From assembly GCF_001623525.1 (NCBI RefSeq), contig NZ_CP015225.1:6398501-6462500 (forward strand): 64,000 nt of DNA, given 5' to 3'. This document shows positions 53,159-62,192 of this stretch, one piece after another; the first letter of the stretch is position 1; each line of letters begins with the position of its first letter. This DNA is from Pseudomonas fluorescens (GTDB lineage Bacteria > Pseudomonadota > Gammaproteobacteria > Pseudomonadales > Pseudomonadaceae). Under the pieces are notes generated by a model. That model saw only the letters and a program-made list of their open reading frames with translations. It ran no database searches and was not told the DNA's origin. The position numbers and the translations under genes were made by a program.

Positions 53159-53302
53159 TCAGTCTTCGCTGTCGGCCTGGCGGCGTTCAGTGGCTTCTTT
53201 TGGCTCGGGTTGCTGGGCGTCTGCTTGCCCCCCGGCTTGTAGCGTGGTCGTCTGCTCAGTGTCGTGCAGGCTTGGGAAGGGGAGATTAGGGATCTCGTGC
53301 AT
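53159..53302 (-). CDS. Small acidic Gln-rich hypothetical protein, 47 aa
   Basis: ORF with GAGGAG eight bases before its ATG and good codon use: MHEIPNLPFPSLHDTEQ at the start, then a hydrophilic, Gln/Glu/Pro-rich, probably disordered tail ending in QADSED. No signal or membrane segment. Function unknown. Upstream of the 64-aa gene on the same strand; both may be one transcription unit. Confidence 0.6.
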   Translation of the reverse strand: MHEIPNLPFPSLHDTEQTTTLQAGGQADAQQPEPKEATERRQADSED

Positions 53303-53444
53303 ATCGCGCTCCTCGCAAGGTCTGTGGATAGATCTGGTAGATCCGCGCTTTTACAAAGCCTGGGCAGGATACAGCAGGAGAAATGACAAAAAGACTTTTA
53401 AATCCCGTCGGGCCGACAAAAGGGATTGTCTAGACACGTCATGT

Positions 53445-54467
53445 TCAATAGTCACCTCGCTTGCGAAATGCCCAGCGGCCGGCAATCAGCGTGAAGGTTG
53501 CCACCAGTGCCACCAGGATCCAGAAGCCTTCGGGATCGCTGGCAAGCGGCACGCCACCGACGTTCATGCCAAAGAACCCGGCAATGATGTTGATGGGCAA
53601 CGCCAATACCGTGACCACCGTCAGGGTGAACAGGGTGCGGTTGCTTTGTTCGTTGAGATTGGCGGCGATTTCTTCCTGGAGCAGCTTGATCCGTTCACTC
53701 AACGCGGTGAGGTCGTTGATGATCAGGGCGAACTCCTCGGTGGATTTGCGCAGCTCCTTGACGTCTTCTTTCTGCAACCATTGCGGCGGGCGGTTGAGCA
53801 GACGTAGCAATGAACCCGGCTCCAGGGCCAGCAAGCGCTGCAAGCGCACCAGCACCCGGCGGTTGCTGCCCAGCTCGGCGCGGTTGGTGGACAGCCGCGA
53901 GGACAGCAATTGATCTTCGACCTGGTCGACGCTCAGGCTGGTCTTGCGCACGATCTGGGTCAGCACTTCGCCCTGGTCGCGCAGCAAGTGCACGAGTAAT
54001 TCCACTGGCGAGCGAAAGCACTCGCCGGCCTTCACCGACGAGCGCAGCTTGTCGACCGAGTGCAAGGGTTGCAGGCGCGCGCTGACGATCAATCGGCTGT
54101 GCACGCAAACCCACAAGGTGGAGACATCCGAGGACACCATATTGCTGAGGTTGAACACGACATCGTTCACTACGGCCAGCAACGCCGAGTCGACATGCTC
54201 GATGCGGGTCGAGCGCGAGCCTTCGTGCAAGGCTTCGAAAAATTCCTGGGGCAGGGCCAGGTGACCTTTCATCCAGCGCTCGCACGCAGCGTGGGCCAGG
54301 TTCAGGTGCAGCCAGAGGAACTCATCCGAGTCTTGCGGGTGTTGCAGGCTCCGTAAGGCCTGGGCCGAATCGATTTCCTGCCCGCGTTCGCCGGGGCGGA
54401 AACGGAACCCGTAAAGCAGGCCGAACAGGTCCGGATCACGGTGGCTTTGATCAAGGCTGTGGTTCAT
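53445..54467 (-). CDS. CorA/ZntB family divalent-cation transporter
   Basis: 340 residues: large cytoplasmic N-terminal domain, a long helix (about 230-280) and two C-terminal membrane helices with the GMN signature (FFGMNVGG) in the loop between them. Overall it looks like the ZntB branch, which moves Zn2+; Mg2+, Co2+ or Ni2+ remain possible. I chose the ATG at 54467. The preceding in-frame residues lack support. Divergent from the chemoreceptor gene. Confidence 0.88.
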   Translation of the reverse strand: MNHSLDQSHRDPDLFGLLYGFRFRPGERGQEIDSAQALRSLQHPQDSDEFLWLHLNLAHAACERWMKGHLALPQEFFEALHEGSRSTRIEHVDSALLAVVNDVVFNLSNMVSSDVSTLWVCVHSRLIVSARLQPLHSVDKLRSSVKAGECFRSPVELLVHLLRDQGEVLTQIVRKTSLSVDQVEDQLLSSRLSTNRAELGSNRRVLVRLQRLLALEPGSLLRLLNRPPQWLQKEDVKELRKSTEEFALIINDLTALSERIKLLQEEIAANLNEQSNRTLFTLTVVTVLALPINIIAGFFGMNVGGVPLASDPEGFWILVALVATFTLIAGRWAFRKRGDY

Positions 54468-54711
54468 GAAGTCTCGCTGGCGGGAAGTGCCTGTCGCGGC
54501 TACAGGTTCACTTGAACGCCATCTTCGCAAGCTTTCTTGATGGTTTTGTGACAGTTCCATCCGCACCGCCAAGCTGGCGCTACCGGCAGTCGCCTAGTTT
54601 CAAGAATGCCCCGGGCAGGCCGATGTCGTGTACATATCCCCCGTATTCGCTGTGTTGCGGACATGGGGGCGGGACATCGTTCCTGTTCCTCTTGCTTAGA
54701 GATTGCTCCCC

Positions 54712-56337
54712 ATGATTCTACAAAAATCCCTTCGAGCCCAGATTCTCGCCCTGTTGAGCGGCAGCCTGCTGGCGATGTTGCTGATCGCCCTGGCGTCCTT
54801 TCATTTCCTTTCCAATGGTGTCCAGAACTATCGCAACCTGATCGATGGACCGTTGCGTGCCTCGCAATTGATCGACGAGGCCAACCTGCAGTTCAAGGTG
54901 CAGGTGCAGGAATGGAAAAACGTCCTGCTGCGCGGCAAGCAGCCGGCGGACCTGGATAAATACTGGAAGCAGTTCGAGGAACGTCAGCGTGAGGTCCAAG
55001 ACATCCTTGGCCAATTGAGCGGGCATGAAGGTGTGCCGGCGCCAATCAAGACCCGCATCGTGGCCCTGCGCGATGAACATCGTCAGTTGGGTGCTGCCTA
55101 CCAAAAGGGCCGTGACGCATTTGTCGCCTCCGGTGGCGATTCGGCGGCGGGCGATGCGGCGGTCAAGGGCGTGGACCGTGCGGCCAGTGAGCAAATGAGT
55201 GCGCTGGTGGTGGAGCTGCGCAAGCTGGGCACCGAGCAATCGACGCTGATCAGTGCCGGCGCCGATCGCACGATTATGCTGGGCACCGTGATCATGCTGG
55301 TGTCGGGCGTGCTGATTGGGCTGTTCAGCCTGTGGCTGGTCAATCGCAACCTGGTTCAACCGATCCGTAACCTGATCGACTACGTGACCCGACTCAGCCA
55401 TGGGCGTTTCGCCGAGCGTGTGACGAGCAACCGTCAGGACGAGTTGGGCAATCTGGCGGTAGCGGCCAACACATTGCGCGATTTCCTTGCCGAAACCTTT
55501 ACCCGCCTGCAACGCAGTGCCACGGAACTGGACAGTGCCAGCGGTGAGCTCAATGCCATCGCCAGCCTGATGAGCCAGGGCACCAGCGAGCAATTCGAAC
55601 GCACCGATCAGGTGGCGACGGCGATGAACGAAATGTCCGCCACGGCCCAGGAAGTGGCCCGCCATGCGGCTGACGCTGCAAGGGCGGCCGATGACGCCGA
55701 TCAATCGGCGCAACAGGGCGAGAAGGTCATGCAAGGGACCATTCACACCATCACCCGGATGCGCGGCGAGATCGCCAACACGGCCACGGTCATCCGTCAG
55801 TTGGAAACCGACAGCGGGCGCATCGGCAAGGTGCTGGAGGTGATCCGCGGGATCGCCGAACAGACCAACCTGCTGGCCCTCAATGCTGCCATCGAAGCCG
55901 CGCGAGCCGGGGAGGCGGGGCGCGGTTTCGCGGTGGTCGCCGATGAGGTCCGCAGCCTGGCCCAGCGTACGGCTTCGTCAATCATCGAGATCAACCAGAT
56001 TATCCAGACTGTACAAACGGGAGCGGTGGACGCGGCCCACGCCATTGAGAGTGGGCAATCGCGCAGCGAAGAAAGTGTGGAGCAAGTGACCCAGGCCGGT
56101 GTGATGCTCGAACGCATCACCCAGGCTGTCGAAGCGATTCGCGACATGAACCGCCAGATCGCCACCGCAGCCGAAGAGCAGACTTCCGTGGCCGAAGACA
56201 TTTCCCGCAACCTGACGGAAATCACCTGCATTGCCAGCACTAACCTGGACAATGTGCAGCGCACCGAAGCCGCCAGTCGGGATTTGCACGGTTTGTCGGG
56301 ACAGTTGAATGAAGTGACGGCGCGGTTAAGTGCCTGA
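54712..56337 (+). CDS. Methyl-accepting chemotaxis protein
   Basis: 541 residues: N-terminal membrane helix (about 11-33), periplasmic four-helix-bundle-type sensor (about 34-185), second membrane helix (187-210), HAMP, and cytoplasmic signalling domain with the hairpin tip [35 protein letters not shown]. The ligand cannot be deduced. ATG at 54712 in preference to an upstream TTG. Single gene with its own terminator. Confidence 0.93.
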   Translation: MILQKSLRAQILALLSGSLLAMLLIALASFHFLSNGVQNYRNLIDGPLRASQLIDEANLQFKVQVQEWKNVLLRGKQPADLDKYWKQFEERQREVQDILGQLSGHEGVPAPIKTRIVALRDEHRQLGAAYQKGRDAFVASGGDSAAGDAAVKGVDRAASEQMSALVVELRKLGTEQSTLISAGADRTIMLGTVIMLVSGVLIGLFSLWLVNRNLVQPIRNLIDYVTRLSHGRFAERVTSNRQDELGNLAVAANTLRDFLAETFTRLQRSATELDSASGELNAIASLMSQGTSEQFERTDQVATAMNEMSATAQEVARHAADAARAADDADQSAQQGEKVMQGTIHTITRMRGEIANTATVIRQLETDSGRIGKVLEVIRGIAEQTNLLALNAAIEAARAGEAGRGFAVVADEVRSLAQRTASSIIEINQIIQTVQTGAVDAAHAIESGQSRSEESVEQVTQAGVMLERITQAVEAIRDMNRQIATAAEEQTSVAEDISRNLTEITCIASTNLDNVQRTEAASRDLHGLSGQLNEVTARLSA

Positions 56338-56366
56338 CGGTCGTTCGCGACAGGTATCGATAAACG

Positions 56367-56408
56367 CAAAAGAGCCGCGCAACCCCAAGGTTGCGCGGCT
56401 CTTTTTTT
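56367..56408. terminator. Bidirectional terminator between the chemoreceptor and PepSY genes
   Basis: Stem AGAGCCGCGCAACC-CCAA-GGTTGCGCGGCTCT with flanking A- and T-runs; the genes on either side converge. Confidence 0.92.
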
Positions 56409-56417
56409 GCAGATGGA

Positions 56418-56723
56418 TCAAGTGTCTTGCTTGTTGCTCAAGACTTTGCCGGTCGTGGCATCGAAATCAACATCAAACTCTTTGCCGTCGGCGGTTTTCA
56501 ATTCGACTTCATATTCATAACCGTTGAAGTGGTTATCCAGGTCGGTGTCGGTGATGGTCGCGCCCGGGTGCAACTTCAGGGCTTCGTCGTTCATCGACTC
56601 AAGGGACTTGATCTTGCCTTCCTTGACCAGTTGGGGAATCTGATCGACGCGAACATCTGCCTGGGCCAGGCCAGCAGTCAGGGTCAGGGCAGCGGCGGTA
56701 AACAGGGCAGTCAATGTTTTCAT
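56418..56723 (-). CDS. Secreted PepSY-domain protein, 101 aa
   Basis: Signal peptide (1-22, LFTAAALTLTAGLAQA) followed by a single PepSY domain (YEYEVELKTADGKEFDVDFDATTGKV). PepSY proteins are periplasmic inhibitors or modulators of proteases and often lie near sensor kinases; no such partner is visible here. A good candidate for envelope stress or two-component output. Shine-Dalgarno GGAAAG-type upstream of 56723. Confidence 0.88.
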   Translation of the reverse strand: MKTLTALFTAAALTLTAGLAQADVRVDQIPQLVKEGKIKSLESMNDEALKLHPGATITDTDLDNHFNGYEYEVELKTADGKEFDVDFDATTGKVLSNKQDT

Positions 56724-56846
56724 GAGTTCTTTCCTTGGTGTCGTTAAGGGTGAGTCGTTTAAGTGAGCTCAGATTAACTGTGGCAACTTAATTCACCCTT
56801 AATTCGAAAAAACCTGAAGCAAGTTGCCTGGCAACCGTCTTGCGAC

Positions 56847-57974
56847 TCAGTAGCCATTGTTTTCCAATAGTTGCGCCACGCTGCCTGTCTCGGGACGCTG
56901 GAAGTACTTGAGCAACTCATTGGCACGGTTGGTGAAGATGCCATCGACACCGGCATCCATCACTTTCTTGAAGTCCACCGCTTCATCCACGGTGTAGACA
57001 TGCACCAGCAGACCCTGGTCATGGGTGTACTGGTTCATCCACGGTTGCACCAGGTCCGCGTAACTCTGGCTGCCGCCATGGGTCAACGCCGCGGATGGCC
57101 CGGTACCAACGGCGCCCTGGGCCTTGGCGTACTGAATCCACTTTTCGAATTCAGCCTTGTCCTTGGGTTCCTGCTTGGCGTAATAGGCGGCCTTGTCCGT
57201 TTCGCCGGACTCGGCAAAAGGCACCTTGGATTTGGGCTCGATGTTGCCTTCGCCCACCCACAACAGCAGGATCTTCGGCACCTTCGGCATCTCTTTGTGC
57301 AGCAGTTCGAGACTGCTCTTTTCAAAGGTCTGCAAGACGACTTTGCCCTTGCCCTGGCCGACCCCCGTGGCCCGCTTGGCCAGTTTCGACCCGGCCGGGC
57401 TCAGCCAACCGCGGTCTTGCAGTTTGTCCTTCAGGTCGCGCTCGATGCCGGGGAACAGTTTCGGCTCTTTGGTTTCGATGTACAGCCCGGGCTTTTGCTG
57501 CGGATTGCCCTCGGCGATATTGATCACTTCATCGAGGGTCAGGATCTTCAGGCCGGCGAACGAAGGGCGCGCGCGATCCGGGTAAGCGGTGTTGAACCAA
57601 CTGCCGGCATCGAGGGTTTTGAGCTCCGCCATGGTGAATTCGTTGGCGGTGCTGTCCTTACGCTCGGGGAATTTGACCGCGACATCCGTGGTGCGCAGCA
57701 GGCTGTCGTCATGCAGGACGAACAACACGCCGTCCTTGCTGCGTTGCAGGTCCAGTTCCAGGTAATCGGCGCCCAGGTCGCGGGCCAGCTTGTAGGCGGC
57801 AGCGGTAGATTCCGGCGCGTCGAACGAGGCCCCGCGGTGGGCGATCACGGCGGGGTGCGGAATGCCTTGGAGGCTTGCCAGGGCCTTGGGGTTCGGGTTC
57901 TCGGACGCTTGGGTCTGGCCGAAGCCGAGCAACAGGCTCAGCATCAAGGCGGTGCGGGTGAAGGTGACAGGCAT
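56847..57974 (-). CDS. glpQ: Periplasmic glycerophosphodiester phosphodiesterase
   Basis: 375 residues: signal peptide (about 1-24), then the GDPD TIM barrel with AHRGASFDAPESTAAAY, LELDLQRSKDGVLFVLHDDSL and the C-terminal VDGIFTN motif. It releases glycerol-3-phosphate from deacylated phospholipids. Active-site pairs HR and E-x-D are present. Start at 57974 follows AAAGGA. Followed by the PepSY gene 120 bp away. Confidence 0.93.
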   Translation of the reverse strand: MPVTFTRTALMLSLLLGFGQTQASENPNPKALASLQGIPHPAVIAHRGASFDAPESTAAAYKLARDLGADYLELDLQRSKDGVLFVLHDDSLLRTTDVAVKFPERKDSTANEFTMAELKTLDAGSWFNTAYPDRARPSFAGLKILTLDEVINIAEGNPQQKPGLYIETKEPKLFPGIERDLKDKLQDRGWLSPAGSKLAKRATGVGQGKGKVVLQTFEKSSLELLHKEMPKVPKILLLWVGEGNIEPKSKVPFAESGETDKAAYYAKQEPKDKAEFEKWIQYAKAQGAVGTGPSAALTHGGSQSYADLVQPWMNQYTHDQGLLVHVYTVDEAVDFKKVMDAGVDGIFTNRANELLKYFQRPETGSVAQLLENNGY

Positions 57975-58205
57975 GCTCGAAATCCTTTCGTCGGTGTGCA
58001 AAAAACTATCTTTTAACAACTGAACGCGGTCGGCGCTATCGCCATACCGACATAAAGCTGTGCAAAGAAGATTTTTCCCACGCATTTCCAGGCCGCTTTG
58101 CAGTACCCTTGCCGCATCAGTTTCCCCGGCAGAGGGAAACCTTAAATCCTGTGTCCGCTTGCCCTGCGTGTAAACCATTGATCAGACGTCCTGAGGGACG
58201 CATCC

Positions 58206-58544
58206 ATGAGGTTTACCATGCGCACCACTTCGACATTCATCTGCCAGGCCGCCGACCAGCTCAAGGGTTTTGTCGGCTTGAACCGCAAGACTGGCCAGTA
58301 CATCGTGCGTTTCAGCGAAGACGCTTTCGGCATGGACGTGGCCGACGACGGCATCATCCCCACCTGCGAATTTGTCTGGGCCCCCGTGGCAGACGGCACC
58401 ATGGCCCTCAAGCGCGAGCGGATCCAGTTGCTGCTAGACCAGCACATCGACGACCGGATCAACCTCACCGAACCCTTGCGGGTGTACATGGCCCGCAGTG
58501 ATTTGCCAGAGATCGTGGCGGTGCGGCAGTTGGTGGAGGGCTGA
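58206..58544 (+). CDS. Hypothetical protein, 112 aa
   Basis: Soluble alpha/beta protein with no recognised domain. The first 55 residues (FICQAADQLKGFVGLNRKTGQYIVRFSEDAF) look beta-rich and the rest helical. Starts at 58206 (GAGGG eight bases upstream) or at 58218 (GAGG seven bases upstream); I cannot decide. No clear neighbours in the pathway sense: glpQ is divergent. Confidence 0.7.
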   Translation: MRFTMRTTSTFICQAADQLKGFVGLNRKTGQYIVRFSEDAFGMDVADDGIIPTCEFVWAPVADGTMALKRERIQLLLDQHIDDRINLTEPLRVYMARSDLPEIVAVRQLVEG

Positions 58545-58612
58545 AGCCCTCGATCTTGCGTTGAACAGAGATCCTGTGGGAGCCCACAAGGATTTTTGGA
58601 ATGGCACGGTCC

Positions 58613-58708
58613 TGTGGCGAGGGAGCTTGCTCCCGCCGGGTCGCGCAGCGGCCCGCAAAAAAGCGATGAGCGCTGCGCACTCAAGCCGGAGAAGGCTCCC
58701 TCGCCACA
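58613..58708. repeat. REPIN (degenerate, GTGGCGAGGGAGC class)
   Basis: Left arm TGTGGCGAGGGAGCTTGCTC is intact; the right arm is mutated (GGAGAAGGCTCCCTCGCCACA instead of GGGAGCAAGCTCC...). Between the 112-aa gene and the monooxygenase-like gene. Confidence 0.8.
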
Positions 58709-58760
58709 AAAGCTTCCCTGCTATCACGCTACAGATTGATCAACGGTAAACACTGTGACA

Positions 58761-59075
58761 TTAGATTGGGCGTTGGAAGGCATAGTCGCGTTCGACCTTG
58801 CACACCCTCGTATGGCAATGGCTATACCAGGTGGAGCGGCCGCGCTCACGGATCGCGCGGTGTTCGGGATGCTGCTTCCAGGCCAGGATCGCGGCTTCAT
58901 CGCTCCAATAGGACACGGTAATCCCCAGGCCATCTTCGCCACGCGCCGATTCGACACCGAGAAACCCCGGCTGCTCTCGAGCCAAGGCCAGCATGTGCTC
59001 GGCGGCTTCGGCGTATCCTTGGTTCCCCTCGGTGCGCAGGGAGGTGAAAATCACTGCGTAGTAGTGGGCGTTCAT
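58761..59075 (-). CDS. Antibiotic biosynthesis monooxygenase (ABM) domain protein
   Basis: 104 residues of the dimeric alpha+beta-barrel fold: FTSLRTEGNQGYAEAAEHML, QPGFLGVESARGEDG and SYWSDEAAILAWKQHPEH are family landmarks. Members are quinone or small-molecule monooxygenases or merely stress proteins, so the activity is uncertain. Its ATG overlaps the upstream amidotransferase stop by 4 bp, so the two are coupled. Confidence 0.88.
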   Translation of the reverse strand: MNAHYYAVIFTSLRTEGNQGYAEAAEHMLALAREQPGFLGVESARGEDGLGITVSYWSDEAAILAWKQHPEHRAIRERGRSTWYSHCHTRVCKVERDYAFQRPI

Positions 59076-59782
59076 GGCGTTGTCCTGGCGCAGGCTTGGA
59101 CAAACGCGCTGACCAGCGGCGGCACGCGCCCTTCCAATGCGGCACGTTCAGGCTGGAACAGCGTGGCGACGAAGAACGGATGGTCCTGCAGCTCCACCGC
59201 TCGCAGGCCGCCGGCCGAGTCTCGGGCCACGGGATGCAGGCGCTGATTGAGCAAGTCTTCTTCAAAGTTCGGGTTGACCCCGAAGCGGCAATGGTAGCCC
59301 TCGAATACCATCTGGCGACCATAAGCCTTGGCAATCAACGAGTCCGCATCGAGCTGAAGGCTATCGATGGTTTCGATCAAGGCACAGCTCAGCGGCGTCA
59401 ACAGCGCGCGTTTAGCTTCGGGATCGGTTTCGCCATGGGCGGCATCGGCCCAACCCATCACATTGCGCGCGTATTCCAGCACGGCATGCTGAAAACCACC
59501 GCAGGTGCCGAGGAAAGGGCGATGCTGTTCGCGGGCAAAACGAATCGCTTGCACGGCGCCGTCTTCACTTCGGTAAGGACTGCCGGGCACGCACCAGACG
59601 CCGTTGAAGTCATTTAGAACGCTGTTGTCAGCGATGGAGTCGGTTGCCAACCATTGGAAGTGAATGTCTTGGCCGGTTTGTCTGGTGATGAGCTCAAGGG
59701 CGATGGGGATTGCCCGATGAGCCGTTATCTGGGGGGCATGGTCGCCGACCAGGGCGATGTGTAAAGGACGCTGTTTTTCCAT
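59072..59782 (-). CDS. Class I glutamine amidotransferase-like protein related to CTP synthase
   Basis: 236 residues. Nucleophile elbow GTCGGFQ with C94 and flanking oxyanion motif GVWCVPGSPY are typical of the CTP synthase glutaminase domain. The terminal catalytic H-P-E is Q210-P-E212 (LFQPE), so the triad is incomplete. It lacks the synthetase domain of PyrG. Probably a hydrolase or a transferase on an unknown acceptor. Divergently transcribed from the LysR gene; operon with the ABM protein. Confidence 0.82.
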   Translation of the reverse strand: MEKQRPLHIALVGDHAPQITAHRAIPIALELITRQTGQDIHFQWLATDSIADNSVLNDFNGVWCVPGSPYRSEDGAVQAIRFAREQHRPFLGTCGGFQHAVLEYARNVMGWADAAHGETDPEAKRALLTPLSCALIETIDSLQLDADSLIAKAYGRQMVFEGYHCRFGVNPNFEEDLLNQRLHPVARDSAGGLRAVELQDHPFFVATLFQPERAALEGRVPPLVSAFVQACARTTP

Positions 59783-59822
59783 GGGAGAGTCGCCGCTTGT
59801 TGATTCCTGGTCGCCACTATAG

Positions 59823-59859
59823 ATTGGCGTTCACGCAATCAATATTGGCGTTTATACAA
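59823..59859. promoter_or_regulatory. Tandem repeat in the divergent LysR/amidotransferase promoter
   Basis: ATTGGCGTTCACGCAA (59823-59838) and ATTGGCGTTTATACAA (59844-59859), 13 of 16 bases identical, starts 21 bp apart (two helical turns). Located between the divergent starts; likely binding site of the LysR regulator. Confidence 0.45.
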
Positions 59860-60744
59860 GTGATCAATGCAGCAGCGCACTATCGTTTGGACTATCCCGA
59901 CCTGTCCCTGATCCTCGCACTGGTCCGTGGCGGCTCACTGGCCCGGGCCGCTCGATTGCTGCAGGTGGATGTGTCCACGGTGTTTCGTTCGGTACGTCGG
60001 CTGGAGGCGGCCCTGGGCCAGCCCTTGTTCGAAAAAAGCCGTTCCGGGTACTTGCCCACGAGCCTGGCCCAGGCGCTGGCCGAGCAAGCCGAGCGCGCCG
60101 AACAGGCCTTGGAGGCGGCGCGGGTGGGGGTGGAGCAGGGCGGCGAGGTCATCAGCGGGACGGTACGCTTGACGTGCAGCGACTCGGTCCTGCAAGCGTT
60201 GCTGCTGCCTGCGCTGGCGCGTTTCATGCCCGCGTATCCGGCGTTGACCCTTGAGCTGAGCACCTCGAACGACTTCGCCAACCTGAGCCGCCGCGATGCC
60301 GACATCGCGTTACGCCTGACCCGTACGCCGCCGGAACACCTGGTCGGTCGAAATCTGGGCGATGTGGCATACCGGGTATGCGCCAGCGCCACCTACCTGC
60401 GCTTGGCGAATACGGATGACCTGGCTTCCATGACCTGGATCGCGTCGGACGATTTCCTCCCGGATCACCCCACCGTGGCCTGGCGCCGCCAACATCTACC
60501 CGCCGTGGTGCCCGCCTATCGCTGCAACAGCATGCTCTCGGTCACCGAACTGGTGCGAGCCGGCTTGGGTGTGGCGGCGTTGCCGGACTTTCTGATCGAT
60601 GAACACCAGGGCCTGATACCCCTTGGCGAACCGCTGGAGGGGTATGACACCGCCCTGTGGCTCCTGACTCGCCCTGACTGCCGGGCCTTGCGCTCGGTGG
60701 TGAGCTTGTTCGATGAGCTGGGGCGCAATCTGCGCTGGCTCTGA
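59860..60744 (+). CDS. LysR-type transcriptional regulator
   Basis: 294 residues if started from the GTG at 59860. N-terminal winged helix (LSLILALVRGGSLARAARLLQVDVSTVFRSVRRLEAALGQPLFEK), then a two-lobed substrate-binding domain. The start is uncertain because no Shine-Dalgarno is visible and no ATG precedes the HTH; other starts would lie inside the tandem repeat. By divergence it probably controls the amidotransferase/ABM pair. Inducer unknown. Confidence 0.83.
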   Translation: MINAAAHYRLDYPDLSLILALVRGGSLARAARLLQVDVSTVFRSVRRLEAALGQPLFEKSRSGYLPTSLAQALAEQAERAEQALEAARVGVEQGGEVISGTVRLTCSDSVLQALLLPALARFMPAYPALTLELSTSNDFANLSRRDADIALRLTRTPPEHLVGRNLGDVAYRVCASATYLRLANTDDLASMTWIASDDFLPDHPTVAWRRQHLPAVVPAYRCNSMLSVTELVRAGLGVAALPDFLIDEHQGLIPLGEPLEGYDTALWLLTRPDCRALRSVVSLFDELGRNLRWL

Positions 60745-60836
60745 CTTTTAACGAGTAGGGTGTGCATGACTCAATGGACGATGGTCCCCAACGGTTATAG
60801 TGCCTCAAGCACCCGCCCTTGGCAGAGAACATCACG

Positions 60837-61370
60837 ATGACGAAGTCTTCCCAACCCACTCCCGCCGCACCCGTTGACCACTTGCGTTTTCATCGCCCCC
60901 ACGCGCATCTGGCGCCGACCTTCGGCAATGACCGCTTTGCGCTGAGAGCGGAGGCGTTCGCGCGTTTTTTCGGGACGCCGATGTTCCTCGGCGCGCAAAC
61001 CTTGATCGTGCTGATATGGGTCAGCCTGAACCTGGTGGGGGTCTTTCATTTCGATGCTTACCCATTCATTTTGCTGAACCTGGCGTTCAGCCTGCAGTCA
61101 GCCTATGCCGCGCCGCTGATTTTGCTGGCACAAACCCGTCAGGCTGCTCGGGACAAAGCCCAGGCGGAAGCCGATGCCCAGCATCGTGAAGCCTTGGCCA
61201 TCGCCAACAGCGAGCGCCAGGCCCAGTCCGCGCAGAATACGGCGCAGTTGCTTGAGTTGTTGGAACAGAACACCCGCCTGACGGAAATGACCAAGGCATT
61301 GACCGAGCGCATCGACAACTTGACCACTGAAATGCACCAGAAGGTCGTGCACAACCCATCGGTGCAGTAG
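60837..61370 (+). CDS. DUF1003 membrane protein
   Basis: 177 residues: N-terminal soluble part, two membrane helices at about 56-75 and 80-104 with the family motif WVSLN and FDAYPFILLNLAFSLQSAYAAPLIL, and a C-terminal coiled coil (about 110-165). Function unknown in the family. ATG at 60837 with an AGAG upstream. Convergent with the TetR gene. Confidence 0.87.
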   Translation: MTKSSQPTPAAPVDHLRFHRPHAHLAPTFGNDRFALRAEAFARFFGTPMFLGAQTLIVLIWVSLNLVGVFHFDAYPFILLNLAFSLQSAYAAPLILLAQTRQAARDKAQAEADAQHREALAIANSERQAQSAQNTAQLLELLEQNTRLTEMTKALTERIDNLTTEMHQKVVHNPSVQ

Positions 61371-61393
61371 TCCTTCACGCCAGGACTTCTTGA

Positions 61394-62008
61394 TCAAGCC
61401 TGGTAACGGCTCAGGAACATGTCGAGGGCCGATTCGATCACCTGGGCTTGCTCCTCCTGGGTCAGGCTGGGTTGCCCCATCGAGACCTGCGGCCAGAAGG
61501 CGAACGTCTTGAGCAGCCCATGCATTTGCTGGGCGGCAAATGCCGGTTCCACGGGTTTCAACCGGCCATCGGCCTGGGCTTGGCGAATCCAGGCCGTCAG
61601 GCCTTCTTCCCGCTGGCCCATGCGCGACACCATGTCCCGGGCCCGCTCCGGGGAATGAATGGTTGCGGCGATGGCGATGCGCGCCAGGTCAAGGAAGTTC
61701 TCATCCGCCAGCATGTGCAGTTTGGCTTGCAGCAACGTTTGCAGCTGCTCCCGTAGCGGCTTTCGCGGGCTGTAGGGCATGTCCTGTTCCGCGGTAATGC
61801 TGTTCCATAACCGATTCAGAATTTCGGCAAACAATTCTTCCTTGCTCGGAAAATGGTTATACACCGTGCGCTTCGATACGCCGGCAGTCGCCGCAATCTT
61901 GTCCATGCTGGTGATCTCGAAACCGCTGCTACGGAATTCAGCAATCGCGGCCTGGAGGATGGCTTCGCGTTTTCGCTCGGTAAGGCGCTGCGGTACGGTC
62001 ATGGGCAA
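61394..62008 (-). CDS. TetR-family transcriptional regulator
   Basis: 204 residues. HTH at about 26-50 (ITSMDKIAATAGVSKRTVYNHF); C-terminal ligand-binding domain of the TetR_C type. Divergent from a metallo-beta-lactamase-fold gene with an intergenic perfect palindrome at 62079-62094; it most likely represses itself and that gene. Ligand unknown. Confidence 0.9.
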   Translation of the reverse strand: MPMTVPQRLTERKREAILQAAIAEFRSSGFEITSMDKIAATAGVSKRTVYNHFPSKEELFAEILNRLWNSITAEQDMPYSPRKPLREQLQTLLQAKLHMLADENFLDLARIAIAATIHSPERARDMVSRMGQREEGLTAWIRQAQADGRLKPVEPAFAAQQMHGLLKTFAFWPQVSMGQPSLTQEEQAQVIESALDMFLSRYQA

Positions 62009-62078
62009 TTCGTCGGTGAGATGAGAGAACTTACACTCGGCAGTTTACTTGCTACCGGGATTCATGCAATCTAGAAAG

Positions 62079-62094
62079 TACACCGAGTGGTGTA
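62079..62094. promoter_or_regulatory. TetR-type operator, perfect inverted repeat
   Basis: TACACC-GAGT-GGTGTA: two exact six-base arms. It lies between the divergent TetR and metallo-beta-lactamase-fold genes, 71 bp from the TetR start and 98 bp from the other. Confidence 0.65.
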
Positions 62095-62192
62095 GTTTTT
62101 TGAGTCAAGCGGCTGAGCGTGCATGCAACGGCCATCCAGCGTCCCACAACGGCGAAGCGCAATTGCGCCGACGCCCTTGGAGTTATCGCACC

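Noticed and set aside
53303..53444. Possible gene in the 142-bp gap between the 47-aa gene and the CorA-type gene
   Set aside because: No start with a ribosome-binding site on either strand; only upstream DNA is seen.
58573..58598. CCTGTGGGAGCCCACAAGG with a following T-run as a terminator for the 112-aa gene
   Set aside because: The stem needs a bulge and is weak; it could be a degenerate REP remnant, so no terminator is called.
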